Positions 23,011 through 33,680 are shown, numbered from the stretch's first letter. The stretch is DNA of 64,000 bases from Tricholoma matsutake (GCA_026075535.2 AP026547.1:8246001-8310000), one strand, 5' to 3'. The notes: a model not told the origin generated them from the letters alone. Program-made: numbers and translations.

Positions 23011-23334
23011 TTGCACTGTAAGCACCAACATCAATATCTCTTGGACACTGTTCTCTGAATTCCATACATTACAAGGTATGTAGGAGAGATAAATCTGTGG
23101 CTTTAGAAAAAGACCAGATATATATCATCTGGAGCACCAATTCTGTCATCCATCAGTCATCAGTTGTCTGGACTCCATATCCTGTAAGATGGGTAAGTAA
23201 TATGAGCCCACTTCATCCTTGTGAGAGCTGACCTGTGCAGGCATCGATCTGCTCTCTGATCAGTCACTCTAATTTCACTTGGTGGTTGTAAGAAAGCCAA
23301 TTGCATTGCTAATCTACAGCTAGCTGGTATTTTA

Positions 23335-24600
23335 TGATCCCCCCCTATTCAACGGTGCCTGCTTCAGGGCCCTTTTCTCCTTCAGTCTGGCTAGCATGCT
23401 CTGTTTTGTTACTGGGTGATCACATACAATGTAGCTTGGAAACACCTGGCTAATGGGGGAATCAGCTGCTGCCAATGGCTGGTACAGTAAAATCAATTCA
23501 TCGACACCTACTAGTTCCACCAGTTCAACAGATCATCCACCTTGTCCTTCTCCTCTGGATCATCTAAGAAGTCCAGGACACTTTCATAAAATTGTTCAGA
23601 ATCCATCATGGTGTCCAACCAACAGAACACCAAAGAGGATGATAATGTGAAGCAAAGCTGGTTAGATCATCAGTGACGGGTTACTAGCATGCTAACTCCC
23701 CACACACCTGCGTGGCTACATAGGCCAGGGAGGCAGTAGTGACCCGGGTCATGCCATGGATACAAGCATTACCTGATCTTGTCGCCTTCACCTCTTTCTC
23801 TACTGAACTGGGTGAGGTAAAGATGTGCTTGAATGCCTGAACAAGACAGAGCCAGCAGCGGATGAGGAGGAAAAATGCATGCAAACCCAAACAAGAATCT
23901 GGTTTCTGAACAGCCCCTCCCAAGGGTTTTTGGGATCATACTCCTGGTCTGTGTACACCAGCATTGGCCACTGATCACTGCGGACAGGCATTTCACCACT
24001 AGAAAGTTTTTCATGCACACTAAATGGGGAGATTAGCGGTGTAGACTGCATATGCAAAGGAAGGAACACTGACTCCGCATTGTTCCAGTCTAGACCAGCA
24101 GGACAGAGGAGGGCGCCGGTGGTGGGATGGTGATAGCCCCTGTTTGTCTTGACATTCCGGGAGAGGGGTGGGTGGACAGGTATGCTGGGAGGGCTTATCC
24201 ACTCCAGAACAATACCTTTCAAGCTCTTAGTATCATCTGATCTTGCGCTGGATATGCCCTTTTGAATCTTTAATGGATGAGAAAAGGTATGTAGATTCAT
24301 GGAGCAATCAACATACTAATTCTGCAACCACCATGCACTCTTCATTAGAAGCTTCCATAAGGCGCTCCAGAAGATGGGGCACCATGCACAAGAGTTGTTG
24401 GAATGCTCTATGCTCTTTTCTGGCCCTGCAACATGGAAGAGTATTAGCTGAGAAGTAGATTAATCAAGTATGATACTTGCTCGGGAGTGAGCGACTCTTC
24501 TATGACTTCCCCCTCCTCACCCATGTGAAGTATGCCATTGGTCAGCAATGCTTGGATGCTGCACATCGCATGCACTGCTCGGCTGAAATGTCACCTGTAA
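23335..24600 (-). CDS. DUF6698-like protein, frame-broken or multi-exon
   Basis: Minus-strand segments match a mushroom family I recall as DUF6698. They are LLEASNEECMVVAEL near 24350, SSARSDDTKSLKGIVLEW near 24230, PPLSRNVKTNRGYHHPTTGALLCPAGLDW near 24120 (quoted in part), SGEMPVRSDQWPM near 23990, and FKHIFTSPSSVEKEVKATR with IHGMTRVTTASLAYVATQV near 23830-23710. Then MDSEQFYESVLDFLDDPEEK leads to LLNWWN near 23520. An apparent intron (GTAGGT to ATTAGCCAG) joins LLNWWN to VFPSYIVCDHPV. No function is known. The pieces lie in several frames, some clearly joined by introns and others perhaps by frameshifts, so I cannot decide whether it is active. Confidence 0.55.
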
Positions 24601-24644
24601 TGAACTAAGGGATCACTGGCATGGCTGAGCAGTAGCATTAGAGC

Positions 24645-24649
24645 ATGGC
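24645..24649. other. Target-site duplication of chromovirus B, left
   Basis: ATGGC, repeated at 30697-30701 on the other side of the element. Confidence 0.95.
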
Positions 24650-25075
24650 TATAAGGGCAACCTAAGCCTCTAGCAAAGGGAAATCCGAAGTTAAAATTAT
24701 ACTACATAATACAGGCATTGGGGGCGCACCTAGCAAAGGGAAATCCGAAGAGAAAACTCTAAGGATCCCCTTGCTGATGCCCAGTATATGTGAAGACGAC
24801 AAAAATCAAATATAACCTAAAAATAGAAAAAGGCGGAGATAGGCGGATCAAGGCCGCCGAATGACATCATACCAAGGGGTATGTGTCGGAAGGGGTACTC
24901 CGCCTCTAAATATAAAAGTGTCAACATATACAAACATGATAGCAAGGGAAAATTAGTAATAAAATCCGGAAAAATCATAGAAAATGAAGAATAGAAGGAA
25001 ATGAGGTGGGGAAAAATATGGGACGAACATAAAAAATAGGAAAAACACACAGGGCACCCCCTTAGTCCCCTTACA
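24650..25075 (-). repeat. Chromovirus B 3' LTR
   Basis: 426 bp, identical base for base on reading to 30271-30696. In element orientation it runs TGTAAGGGG...GCCCTTATA. Confidence 0.95.
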
Positions 25076-25088
25076 TCACCCCCTCTCT
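25076..25088 (-). promoter_or_regulatory. Chromovirus B polypurine tract
   Basis: In element orientation AGAGAGGGGGTGA immediately precedes the 3' LTR. Chromovirus C has GGGGGGAGTGA in the same place (61723-61733). This is the expected plus-strand primer. Confidence 0.75.
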
Positions 25089-25170
25089 AAGATGCATCGC
25101 CCCGATGCATTCGAAATCGTATACGACCAAAGTCCGTGACTTGAATGCGACGCGGTGCAGCAGTGTGCCG

Positions 25171-28100
25171 TCAGTGGAATTCCTTGATTAACCGAGGGGC
25201 ATTTACATCAGACTCTTCGACCCATGAGTTCTCCTCATACCCATAACCCTTCCAATGTACCAAATACTGGAGTTTTCCTCGACGCAAACGGCTGTCCAAG
25301 ATTGACTCGACTTCATATTGGGGTTCTCCCTCGATCACTGTAGGTGGTGGTGGTGGGTGTGAATGGCGTCCCGGGAACGGATCTGGGGGAGCTGGAAGCA
25401 ATTTGATGACATGGAAGACGGGATGGAGTCTGGACATGGAGGCTGGGAGGCGTAGACGATAGGCATGTGTTCCAACGCACTTGACAATGGGGAAAGGTCC
25501 CAAGAAGCGATGAGCGAGTTTCTTGGATGGACGTGTAGTGGAGATGTCACTGGAGTCAAGATAAACTCGATCACCAACCTTGTACTGAGGGGTTGGGGAG
25601 TGGCGCTGGTTGTAAAATCGCGCCATGTCGTCCTTCGCCTTTGCTAAGGCTGCCCTTGCCTCCTCCAAGCTATCCCTCATGCGTTCTGTGAACTCATTCA
25701 CTGTCTCGATGTGTGAGGGAGTTTGGCGAGGTTCAAATCCCATGCGTGGATGTCGTCCAGTGTCTAAGAGGAAAGGGGTCTGTTGAGTGGAAGCATGGAC
25801 ATGGTTGTTGTACCCAAACTCGGCCAAAGGAAGGAGATCATCCCAATCGTCCTGGCGTTCATTGACAAAGAGGCGGATGTACTGCTCCAGTTCCTGGTTG
25901 ACTCGCTCCGTCTGGCCATCAGTTTGTGGGTGATAAGCAGTTGAAGCGAGGAGTTTGATCCCCAGGAGTCGGTACAGCTCACGAGTGAACTCTGCCATGA
26001 ATTGAGGGCCACGATCCGAGAGGAAGGCACCAGGAAGTCCATGTAACTTCCACACGTGGTGGAGGTAGAGTCGAGCGGCACCTAGGGCACTGACAGTGGT
26101 GTGAGTGGGAATGAAGTGAGCGCGTTTTCCCACTGAGTCAACTGTGCACATCACCGCATCAAACCCGTTTGACTCTGGCAATTCCACCACAAAGTCGACG
26201 CTGACGACATCCCAACGACTCTCTGGAACAGGAAGAGGGTGTAGCTCACCAATAGGCTTGCGACGAGGGACCTTGGTGCGTAAGCAAAGGTCACAAGTGC
26301 GACAATACTGACCAATGAGCCGTGACATTTGTGGCCACCAATAGTTCCGTGAGGTGAGCTCCAAGGTCTTCCAGCGTCCGGGGTGGCCAGCAATCTGTGA
26401 GTCATGGTGTTGGGATATGATGCGCCGGCGAAGGTCTGGGTCATTGGGAACATAGATGCGATCCCTGAAATACAACAAGTCCTCCTTTTCAGCCCACTCT
26501 GCCGCACGTAAGGAAAGGGTCGATCCCTTCCTCAGTTCTTTAACAGCTCGGGCGACAACATCCTCATGTAAACCGCTACGGTTTGCGCGACGAATGTCAC
26601 GTAGAATGTCCCGCTCCTCGCCCTGGGGTACGATGCCTTCCAGTGCCCGAATGGTGAACAGGTCTGGCTGCAACAGCACAATGTTTTGGTTGTCGCCGCT
26701 GCCATCCCCATGGTCTGCACGTCGGGATAGGGCATCGGTCTTCCCCATGCTGCGACCCGGACGGTGGTGCAAGGAGAAGTCGAATCTAGATAGATACAGG
26801 GACCAACGAGCTTGACGACGGTTCAATTTCTTGGCCGTCATGAAGTACTCGAGGTTCTTGTGATCCGTCCAAATTTCCACCTTGTGTTGGGCACCCTCGA
26901 GGAAGTGTCGCCACTCCTCAAGCGCACGCATTATCGCCAACATCTCCTTGTCATGGATCTCGTAGTTTCTCTCTACAGCACTAAGGCTTTTGGAGTAGAA
27001 CGCAACAGGATGCCACTTCTGGTCCTCCGGAGACTGCTGAGACAACACAGCGCCCGTCGCAAAGTCAGAACTGTCGGCTTCTACACGAAAAGGACGCGAA
27101 TCGTCAGCAAAGGTAAGGATCGGAGCGGAAGTGACCATCTCCTTAAGCTTTTCGAACGCCTCCTGTTGTGCATTATCCCACCTCCATGCCTCCTTTCCTG
27201 TCAAGTCGAACAGCGGTCGTGCATGATGTGAGAAATCCTTGATAAAACGCCGATAAAAATTGATGAAGCCCAGGAAAGACTGCACCTCCTTCTTGTTCGT
27301 GGGCGTAGGCCAAGCTGTGACCCCATTTACCTTGATAGGATCCATCTCCACTTGACCCTCCGAGATAATCAGGCCGAGGTACTCGATCTTGGTCCTTTCG
27401 AACTCGCATTTGTCCTGACGAAGGTAGAGTTTGTACCGTCGAAGTCGCTCTAGGACGAGGCGCGTGATGCGACGGTGCTCTTCAACCGTGCGAGTGAAGA
27501 TGAGGATGTCGTCGAGATAGATGCAGACAACGCCTTCGAGGATGAGGTCATGGAAGATGTCGTTCATCATGGTCTGAAAGGTGGCAGGGCTATTAGTAAG
27601 GCCAAAGAACATGACAAGCGGTTCAAAAAGACCACGGTTGGTACGAAAGGCTGCCTTCCACTCATCTCCCTCCTTTATCCTCACATTATTATAGCCCCAA
27701 CGGACATCGAGCTTGGTGAAGTATCGGGCTCCACGGAGCTGGTTTACGAGTTCGGAGATGAGGGGTAGTGGGTATCGATTTTTGACCGTGATGTTGTTGA
27801 GTCTTCTGTAGTCTTGAACCGGTCGAAGTGAGCCATCCTTCTTCTTGACAAAGAAAAAGGGAGAGGCCATGGGTGACTTCGATGGTCGAATACGTCCAGA
27901 GGCCAGGTGCTCGTCGATGAACTGGTCAAGCTGCCGTTGTTCCTCTGGAGAGAGAGGATAGACCTTGCAGGATGAAGGGGTTGCGCCGGGGGTGAGTTCG
28001 ATCGCGTGATCCCATGGCTTACGCGCAGGAAGAGAGTCGAATGACTCCTTGGAGAACACGTCTTCAAACTCATGGAGATGAGGGAGTAAGGAGTTAGTAG

Positions 28101-28989
28101 AGGATTTAGCAGCGTTGTTTTTGTGGAAGGCTTCGGCGAGGCGTTGGGATATGTTCGATGTGGCACACACCTCATGCGATGAGCGAATCGCAGTGTAGAA
28201 GATCCGATCACCCTCCTCCACTTCCTCTGGGTCCTCATCATCATCATCCGAGTCCGGCATTAGATCAGGAACCCCTTCCAATTCCACTTCAGGTATAGGC
28301 AGGGGTCCAGCACGACACTTCTGAGTTCGTCGTATTGCCGCCTTCTGTCCACGACGTTCTTGCCTGGCTTCTGTGAAACACGTCCGACAGCGGGATGGAC
28401 ATCGGCTCATGGTAACCTCCCCGGTGCGCCAGTCGACCTCTGGGTTATGGTCTCGAAGCCATGGATATCCCAAAATCGCCTTTTGCTTTCCTAATTGAGT
28501 GACAGCAAAAAGGGCACGCTCACTATGATCTTTGTAACGGAGAACCAGGTCTGCAACCTCTCGGATGGCACCAGCTTCATTTGGGGATCCATCCACGTTA
28601 TATACAGGTATCGGACGTGAGAGTGAGCGAGTATTTAGACGATGTTGTTGTACCAGATGGGAATCGATGAAGAGACCAGTCGCACCAGAGTCCAGGAGCG
28701 CAGAAACACCGAGTATCTGTCCAGTGTCGGTCGTCTGCAGTTCGATGGCTAGGTTTAAGGAATGTGCAGAGGGAGTGGATGCCACAATATACTTGCGTGG
28801 TAGTTTACGCTCCCATGATTTAATTTTGGGACGTGGAGTAGAAGGAGAGATGGGGAGAGCAGGTACGTCTTTAGCCAACTTCGAAGGGTCAGAGAGGGGA
28901 GCAGTCACAGAAATGGATTCATTCTCCAGGGATTCAACTGACAAGACTTCAAAGCGGTTATGGACAGGCAGTGAGGGCGTACGATTCAC
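25171..28989 (-). CDS. Pol polyprotein of chromovirus B
   Basis: 1272 residues in one open frame. The aspartic protease DSG is at about residues 100-102. Reverse transcriptase has YLDD at 491-494. RNase H includes TDHKNLEYF at about 708. Integrase has a zinc-binding HH...CC region (861-902) and a core with D932, D992 and E1028, giving D-59-D-35-E spacing. A chromodomain follows from about 1215 (YEVESILDSRLRRGKLQYLV, then HWKGYGYEENSWVEESD). The first codon of the frame is GTG, and the first in-frame ATG lies past the protease. Pol is therefore most likely made as a Gag-Pol fusion by -1 frameshifting upstream of the gag stop. Pol frame and gag frame overlap at GAGTGA. Confidence 0.95.
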   Translation of the reverse strand: MNRTPSLPVHNRFEVLSVESLENESISVTAPLSDPSKLAKDVPALPISPSTPRPKIKSWERKLPRKYIVASTPSAHSLNLAIELQTTDTGQILGVSALLDSGATGLFIDSHLVQQHRLNTRSLSRPIPVYNVDGSPNEAGAIREVADLVLRYKDHSERALFAVTQLGKQKAILGYPWLRDHNPEVDWRTGEVTMSRCPSRCRTCFTEARQERRGQKAAIRRTQKCRAGPLPIPEVELEGVPDLMPDSDDDDEDPEEVEEGDRIFYTAIRSSHEVCATSNISQRLAEAFHKNNAAKSSTNSLLPHLHEFEDVFSKESFDSLPARKPWDHAIELTPGATPSSCKVYPLSPEEQRQLDQFIDEHLASGRIRPSKSPMASPFFFVKKKDGSLRPVQDYRRLNNITVKNRYPLPLISELVNQLRGARYFTKLDVRWGYNNVRIKEGDEWKAAFRTNRGLFEPLVMFFGLTNSPATFQTMMNDIFHDLILEGVVCIYLDDILIFTRTVEEHRRITRLVLERLRRYKLYLRQDKCEFERTKIEYLGLIISEGQVEMDPIKVNGVTAWPTPTNKKEVQSFLGFINFYRRFIKDFSHHARPLFDLTGKEAWRWDNAQQEAFEKLKEMVTSAPILTFADDSRPFRVEADSSDFATGAVLSQQSPEDQKWHPVAFYSKSLSAVERNYEIHDKEMLAIMRALEEWRHFLEGAQHKVEIWTDHKNLEYFMTAKKLNRRQARWSLYLSRFDFSLHHRPGRSMGKTDALSRRADHGDGSGDNQNIVLLQPDLFTIRALEGIVPQGEERDILRDIRRANRSGLHEDVVARAVKELRKGSTLSLRAAEWAEKEDLLYFRDRIYVPNDPDLRRRIISQHHDSQIAGHPGRWKTLELTSRNYWWPQMSRLIGQYCRTCDLCLRTKVPRRKPIGELHPLPVPESRWDVVSVDFVVELPESNGFDAVMCTVDSVGKRAHFIPTHTTVSALGAARLYLHHVWKLHGLPGAFLSDRGPQFMAEFTRELYRLLGIKLLASTAYHPQTDGQTERVNQELEQYIRLFVNERQDDWDDLLPLAEFGYNNHVHASTQQTPFLLDTGRHPRMGFEPRQTPSHIETVNEFTERMRDSLEEARAALAKAKDDMARFYNQRHSPTPQYKVGDRVYLDSSDISTTRPSKKLAHRFLGPFPIVKCVGTHAYRLRLPASMSRLHPVFHVIKLLPAPPDPFPGRHSHPPPPPTVIEGEPQYEVESILDSRLRRGKLQYLVHWKGYGYEENSWVEESDVNAPRLIKEFH

Positions 28990-30104
28990 TCGCTGCGAAT
29001 AGGAAAATCCTGCTCCTCTACAACTTCCAGCTTAACCTCCTCTGCAACTTGATCCTTCGCTTCCTCAACATCTACAAGTGCCAACAGATCTTGCAGGAGT
29101 TCGTCTCGTCCCTCGGGGGTGAGCATGCGGATATCCTGACGATGGGGACACGCTCCAGCCCTGTGTCCAGGTTCCCCACAACGGTAGCAGAGATCCAACT
29201 TACGTGCACGGCTGCGGGCTGCATCAACATCCATTGGTACTGGGATATTGACGGCTGGTGTGGGAGTTTGACGAGCAGGAATGGGGTTAGGGCGGGGGAG
29301 GCTTCGATTGAAGGTGTAGGGTGTATGAGTGGTAATTGGAGCACGGAATGCAGCATTAAACGCCGCATTTGTGAGTCGGTTCTCGTCACAGAGTGAAGCA
29401 GCTTCATACCAAGCAAGGATATCATCGTCCGCTGGGCGCCCTTCCAACATCTGTGCAATCTGGTCCTGAATTTCTCGGTTGAGTCCCCGTCGGAACTTCA
29501 CCACCACTGGTAACCCACTCCCATACCCTGCCATGTCCACCAAATCCTTGAACTCATCGATATAGTCGTCCACGGATCGACGTCCCTGGTGGTAAGTGGA
29601 TGACTCAAGTCGTGTCACTGCTCGGTGGCGTTCATTGAGGGGGCAGAAGTGGCGTACGAACTCAGCTCGAAAGTCACCCCAAGTGGAGAAAGGTAGAGAA
29701 CCGAGTTCTTTAGTTTGACGTAGGATACGGTCCACATAGAGATAGGCGCGTTCAGATTTCATGTATGTGAAGGCCCAATAAATTTTTGCAGCCTCATCGA
29801 CGAATTGATGCGACTGGAGACTAATGTATAACTCACAGGAATTAAGGAATGCACGTCCCTGCGCACGTGCACCATTAAATTCGGCGGGGGGGGACGGTTT
29901 GATCTGGGCACGTTCCTTAGTGGACGCGTTTGGCAAAACATCGTTGTTGGGTGCGCTTGGAGTCGTGAAGGGGGAACTATTAGTCGTAGGGTTAGCCTGG
30001 AGGGTCCTAACGAAGTTTTCAATCGTAGATTTAAGCGAGTCGATTTGCGCGCGCATTCCGGAAACGTCGCTTTCAAGCGCGTCGAAGCGTTCTGATGCGT
30101 CCAT
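28986..30104 (-). CDS. Gag polyprotein of chromovirus B
   Basis: 372 residues from the first ATG after the leader. The central part (TYMKSERAYLYVDRIL... FRAEFVRHFCPLNERHRAVTRL) is the typical retrotransposon Gag capsid region. A CCHC zinc knuckle, CYRCGEPGHRAGACP, lies near the C-terminus and would bind the genomic RNA. The frame stays open upstream of this ATG towards the primer site but without another ATG. The stop TGA at 28986-28988 overlaps the pol frame. Confidence 0.95.
   Translation of the reverse strand: MDASERFDALESDVSGMRAQIDSLKSTIENFVRTLQANPTTNSSPFTTPSAPNNDVLPNASTKERAQIKPSPPAEFNGARAQGRAFLNSCELYISLQSHQFVDEAAKIYWAFTYMKSERAYLYVDRILRQTKELGSLPFSTWGDFRAEFVRHFCPLNERHRAVTRLESSTYHQGRRSVDDYIDEFKDLVDMAGYGSGLPVVVKFRRGLNREIQDQIAQMLEGRPADDDILAWYEAASLCDENRLTNAAFNAAFRAPITTHTPYTFNRSLPRPNPIPARQTPTPAVNIPVPMDVDAARSRARKLDLCYRCGEPGHRAGACPHRQDIRMLTPEGRDELLQDLLALVDVEEAKDQVAEEVKLEVVEEQDFPIRSE
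29004..29010 (-). promoter_or_regulatory. Candidate -1 frameshift heptamer G-GAT-TTT (copy B)
   Basis: In gag frame the codons read G GAT TTT, 15 nt before the gag stop. The pol frame is open from here to GTG-AAT. GGAUUUU is a functional slippery heptamer in red clover necrotic mosaic virus. Chromovirus C has the same heptamer with the same 15-nt spacing (57751-57757). Not shown experimentally. Confidence 0.5.
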
Positions 30105-30258
30105 GTCGCTAGGGAGCGCGTTTGGCGAAAATGGCGGCGCAATAAAGGCGAGAGTATCTGGAACGGTGTGTAGGGACTCTGTGGAGCTTTGGGAAGCGTC
30201 GTCCAGTCCGTACCTGCCTATTTTGGGCAGCGCGTTCGCGATTTTCGGGCCTTAGGGG

Positions 30259-30268
30259 AGAGTTTTCT
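30259..30268 (-). promoter_or_regulatory. Self-primer binding site of chromovirus B
   Basis: In element orientation AGAAAACTCT, two bases after the 5' LTR. It is perfectly complementary to AGAGTTTTCT inside the LTR (30372-30381), 25-29 nt downstream of a TATA-like ATATAC. This fits Tf1-type self-priming, in which the mRNA 5' end folds back and primes reverse transcription. Confidence 0.65.
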
Positions 30269-30270
30269 AC

Positions 30271-30696
30271 TATAAGGGCAACCTAAGCCTCTAGCAAAGG
30301 GAAATCCGAAGTTAAAATTATACTACATAATACAGGCATTGGGGGCGCACCTAGCAAAGGGAAATCCGAAGAGAAAACTCTAAGGATCCCCTTGCTGATG
30401 CCCAGTATATGTGAAGACGACAAAAATCAAATATAACCTAAAAATAGAAAAAGGCGGAGATAGGCGGATCAAGGCCGCCGAATGACATCATACCAAGGGG
30501 TATGTGTCGGAAGGGGTACTCCGCCTCTAAATATAAAAGTGTCAACATATACAAACATGATAGCAAGGGAAAATTAGTAATAAAATCCGGAAAAATCATA
30601 GAAAATGAAGAATAGAAGGAAATGAGGTGGGGAAAAATATGGGACGAACATAAAAAATAGGAAAAACACACAGGGCACCCCCTTAGTCCCCTTACA
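30271..30696 (-). repeat. Chromovirus B 5' LTR
   Basis: 426 bp; carries the presumed promoter and mRNA start at 30381 and two direct copies of CTTCGGATTTCCCTTTGCTAG in element orientation. Confidence 0.95.
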
Positions 30697-30701
30697 ATGG
30701 C

Positions 30702-31269
30702 ATGGTGGAAATACAATGGACACATGGCTTTTTCCTGTTCCCAAGCTTGAGGGCATTGACGCTTGTAGCATTGTCTGGAGGAGAGTTCTCATCCGGCATT
30801 GGGGATACAATGGGGGCCAAGGAGGATGGGGCCCATTGCTTGCTGTGCCAACTTTTAATGACCTCACTGACTCAGAGTCCGTCAATCTGAGTCACAGTGT
30901 GCCCTCGCTGACTCAGAGTCAGTCAATCTGAGTCATGGTGGGGTGACTCATTCAAAGCCTAGCGACCCATAAATGCCTGGCCAATTCAACCAACAAAGCC
31001 CAATTCAACACTTAGCATTGAATTGAGCCCCTCACCTTCATCAAGTGGTTCCTTTCTCCATGCCTAGGCATCCACAGCCACTGACAGTGACCACTGCCCC
31101 AATGTACCAGCAGATATTGCTCAACAAGGTATACAACTTGATGAATGTCATCTGGTCCCTCGAGCCAGCTACACTGAAACTGACCAAATGGCACTGGTGC
31201 ATAGCTTGGAGCCTTGCCGCTGCAACTCTGATGGCCATATAAAGGCCCATCCATGCAAGGAAGCATGTA
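30702..31269. other. Spacer with a short direct repeat
   Basis: Around 30860-30945 the words GACTCAGAGTC(A/C)GTCAATCTGAGTCA occur twice in tandem. Otherwise there are only motif-free short frames on both strands. Confidence 0.4.
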
Positions 31270-32014
31270 GCGCCGGGCGCACTGCATGAACATCGCAAGC
31301 ATTACCAATTCCTTGGGCCCAGCTGCTTGTGTCCATTGCTTCAACAGGTTAGCGAAGACCCAGTCTTCACTGAAGCAGCCATATACATGCCAGTCTTTGG
31401 ACGCTATGCCAGGGAGTATGTTGCTGAATGTGCAAACAGCCGATGTGGATACATCGGTCAGTCTCCATCTGTACTGAAGAATGCAGTAAGTGTTTACAGC
31501 AGCCCAGTGCCATTACAGAGGCTATATCAGGTGGTTGGCATTCCAGTGCGGATGTTTCCACCTTGAGGTAAGTTGGGAGGTTTCTCCAGAGCTCAAAGTA
31601 CTTACCACATATGTATTATGAAGAAAGCGATGCATTGCACCCTCCTCCCACTCTACATCACTGGGAATTAGAGTGCATCCCAAGGCCATTGAAGTGGACC
31701 TATGCAGAAGCAGGTAAGTGAAGAGCAATCCTGAAACATTTGAGCTAACCCTGGCCATAGATTTAACTGCCGAAGTGCCCCATTCTGTTGAGTACGTGGA
31801 TCTTGGTTATGAAACCAACTGGTGCAAATTCTTGAAGCTTGATTCCATGGATAGGCCTGGGCTAACAGAGGTGGAATTCTTTGGCCTGTTTGCCAAGTGC
31901 GAGGCGTGCTTGCTCATCACAATGCACCAAGCATTCCATAGCCACTACTGCAGCCTGCAAAGGGAGGATGATTCAGAGCTAACTGACTGCAAGGAAGGAA
32001 GGCAGCATGGATAA
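31270..32014 (+). pseudogene. Broken mushroom-type protein with C-terminal zinc-finger-like motif
   Basis: Consecutive plus-strand segments read EDPVFTEAAIYMPVFGRY and REYVAECANSRCGYIG, then VPLQRLYQVVGIPVRMFPP followed by a TGA. They resume as DALHPPPTLHHWELECIPRP, WTYAEA and ELTLAIDLTAEVPHSVEYVD, and end DRPGLTEVEFFGLFAKCEACL...HQAFHSHYC. The last part has C-x2-C...H...C spacing like a small zinc finger. I recall comparable hypothetical proteins from mushrooms but no function. The TGA after MFPP sits where CGA would give P-R-G. I treat it as a decayed gene; introns are not resolved. Confidence 0.45.
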
Positions 32015-32639
32015 ACTAACCATCATTTAGACTTCTTATTTCAATCATTTTGTATATACCCTTCTAGATTTCAAATCAACCATGTTGCATGGCCCTGCCC
32101 TCATAAAACATTTACCCCATTAGTTACATGGGGATGATCCTGAAAATAGGCAGCTCAGGAGCCTATCTATGCAAGGAAGCAGAAAATTATGAACATGCAC
32201 ACCACGAAGTCTTAGGACTTTATTCCTCAAGGCATACTAGTAGAATAAGGGTAAAATAATGGTTAAGAAAACAAGAAGCATGCCTTACTTCCTAGCATAC
32301 ATCACAATGACCATGCATCAAAGGCTAGATATAATTAAATTTATCAATACTCATTTTCAACTATCATTAATGTCATATCTAGACTTTGACTGCTATGTAT
32401 ATGAGATGGTGAAAGTGACTGATGAAATATGTGGAATCAGTGGGGACCAACTTGAAGTTGGGAACTTGGGGACGAGCAGGCGTGATGCATTTGAATGGCA
32501 TATAAATTAAGGGTAGCTGCATAGGTACTGTTGTGTCACAGCCAAAGCAAAAAAAGATGGCATGCAAACAGAGGCACGAATGGGCTGCCAAGTAGAGGAA
32601 CATGCTTGAGCACACCTGGGCCAGGACATTTTAGCTGCC
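32015..32639. other. AT-rich spacer, no gene recognised
   Basis: Short frames only; it leads into the tandem repeat that starts near 32640. Confidence 0.35.
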
Positions 32640-33500
32640 CGCATCAGATATAAGAAATATAAATACCTTTCAGATGGCTGAGGGATTAACTAAGCTAGAA
32701 AGCACATCAGCTTTTGATCTTTGATTACGTGCTGCCAGACAGCTACACATCACTTGCACCAATTTCCTGGGCTCGAGTAAAGGGCGGGCATTGCATACCT
32801 GACAGGGCAGAGTAAGATGGGAGGCTCTCACCTTGGGAAGCCCATCTGAGTCATTGCCACTACTCATGCCAACACTGATGCATACCCTGAATGCCAAACG
32901 CTGCATCAGATATGGGAAGGATTAACAGCTTTGTCAAGATGAATGGGCTTTGGGATGAACTAAAGTAAAAAAAAAATGTGTCAGTTCTTGATCATTGATT
33001 GCCTGCTGTCATACAGCTACATGTTGCTTGCGCCAATTTCCCAGGCTTGAGTAAAGGGTGGGTGTTGCATATTTGACAGGGCAGGGTAAGAAAGGAGGCT
33101 CTCACCTTGAGGTGCCATCAGATGCGTTGAGAAGCTTATTGTCACTGCTACATCAAGCCAACACCAGTGCATATGTGGAGGCATGTCTGTCAAGCAGCTT
33201 GACTGAGCACCCCTGGAACAATGTACTTCAGCCAACCACATCAGATATAGGAAACATTGACACCTTTGTGGAGGTGAATGGGCTTCAGGATGAACTAAAG
33301 TAGAAAATGCATCAGCTCTCGATCTTTTATCAGCTGCCACCCTGTTGCTATGTGCTGCTTGCACCAATTTCCTGGGCACAAGCAATGGACAGGCATTGTG
33401 TAACTGATATAGTGGGTAAAGGGGATCTCACCTCAAGGGGACATCTGACACTTGGATGTACTGAAATTCCTGTCAATGACTCTAGGGTGAGCTGCTGACA
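32640..33500. repeat. Degenerate tandem repeat, about 0.3 kb x 3
   Basis: Units starting near 32686, 32960 and 33294 share AACTAA(G)..AGAAA...CATCAG, GCTGCC...ACAGCTACA, TTGC(A/G)CCAATTTCC(T/C)(G/A)GGC and CAGGGCAG(A/G)GTAAGA. Related sequence at 43595-43760, on the far side of the TET/JBP gene, shares CTTCAGCCAAC...TCAGATATAGGAAA and GGGGATCTCACCTCAAGGGG. The TET/JBP gene thus lies between direct copies. Confidence 0.6.
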
Positions 33501-33519
33501 GGTTCAAGGGGCCAGAGGT

Positions 33520-33680
33520 AACCCAAATGTAGGGTTGCATGATGAAAAGTCAGACACAACTGGGCAGGTGACAAAAAGTCAGACATGCAGGGCCAGGAAG
33601 TAAGAGCAGCACACGCAGAAGTGAGGAAGGATGAGAGGGAGAAGCCTTCAAGCTTCAAGCTTCAAGTTCAGGCTTGGAGG
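33520..33680. repeat. Dispersed repeat R1, copy 3
   Basis: Contains GTAGGGTTGCATGATGAAAAG, then GTCAGACACAACTGGGCAGG, GACAAAAAGTCAGAC and a purine-rich tract. Closest to copy 1 at 820-960. Both lie just downstream of the 3' end of a TET/JBP sequence. Confidence 0.6.

Larger units (their letters stand above)
24650..30696 (-). mobile_element. Chromovirus B: complete, recent Ty3/Gypsy element
   Basis: 6047 bp on the minus strand, flanked by ATGGC duplications. By direct reading its two 426-bp LTRs are identical. Gag (372 aa) and pol (1272 aa) are fully open, with all catalytic motifs and a C-terminal chromodomain. Its sequence keeps CpG sites that older copies have lost. It has a self-primer site and a polypurine tract. 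Together these point to a very recent, possibly still active, insertion. The chromodomain suggests targeting to modified chromatin, as in other chromoviruses. Confidence 0.95.
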
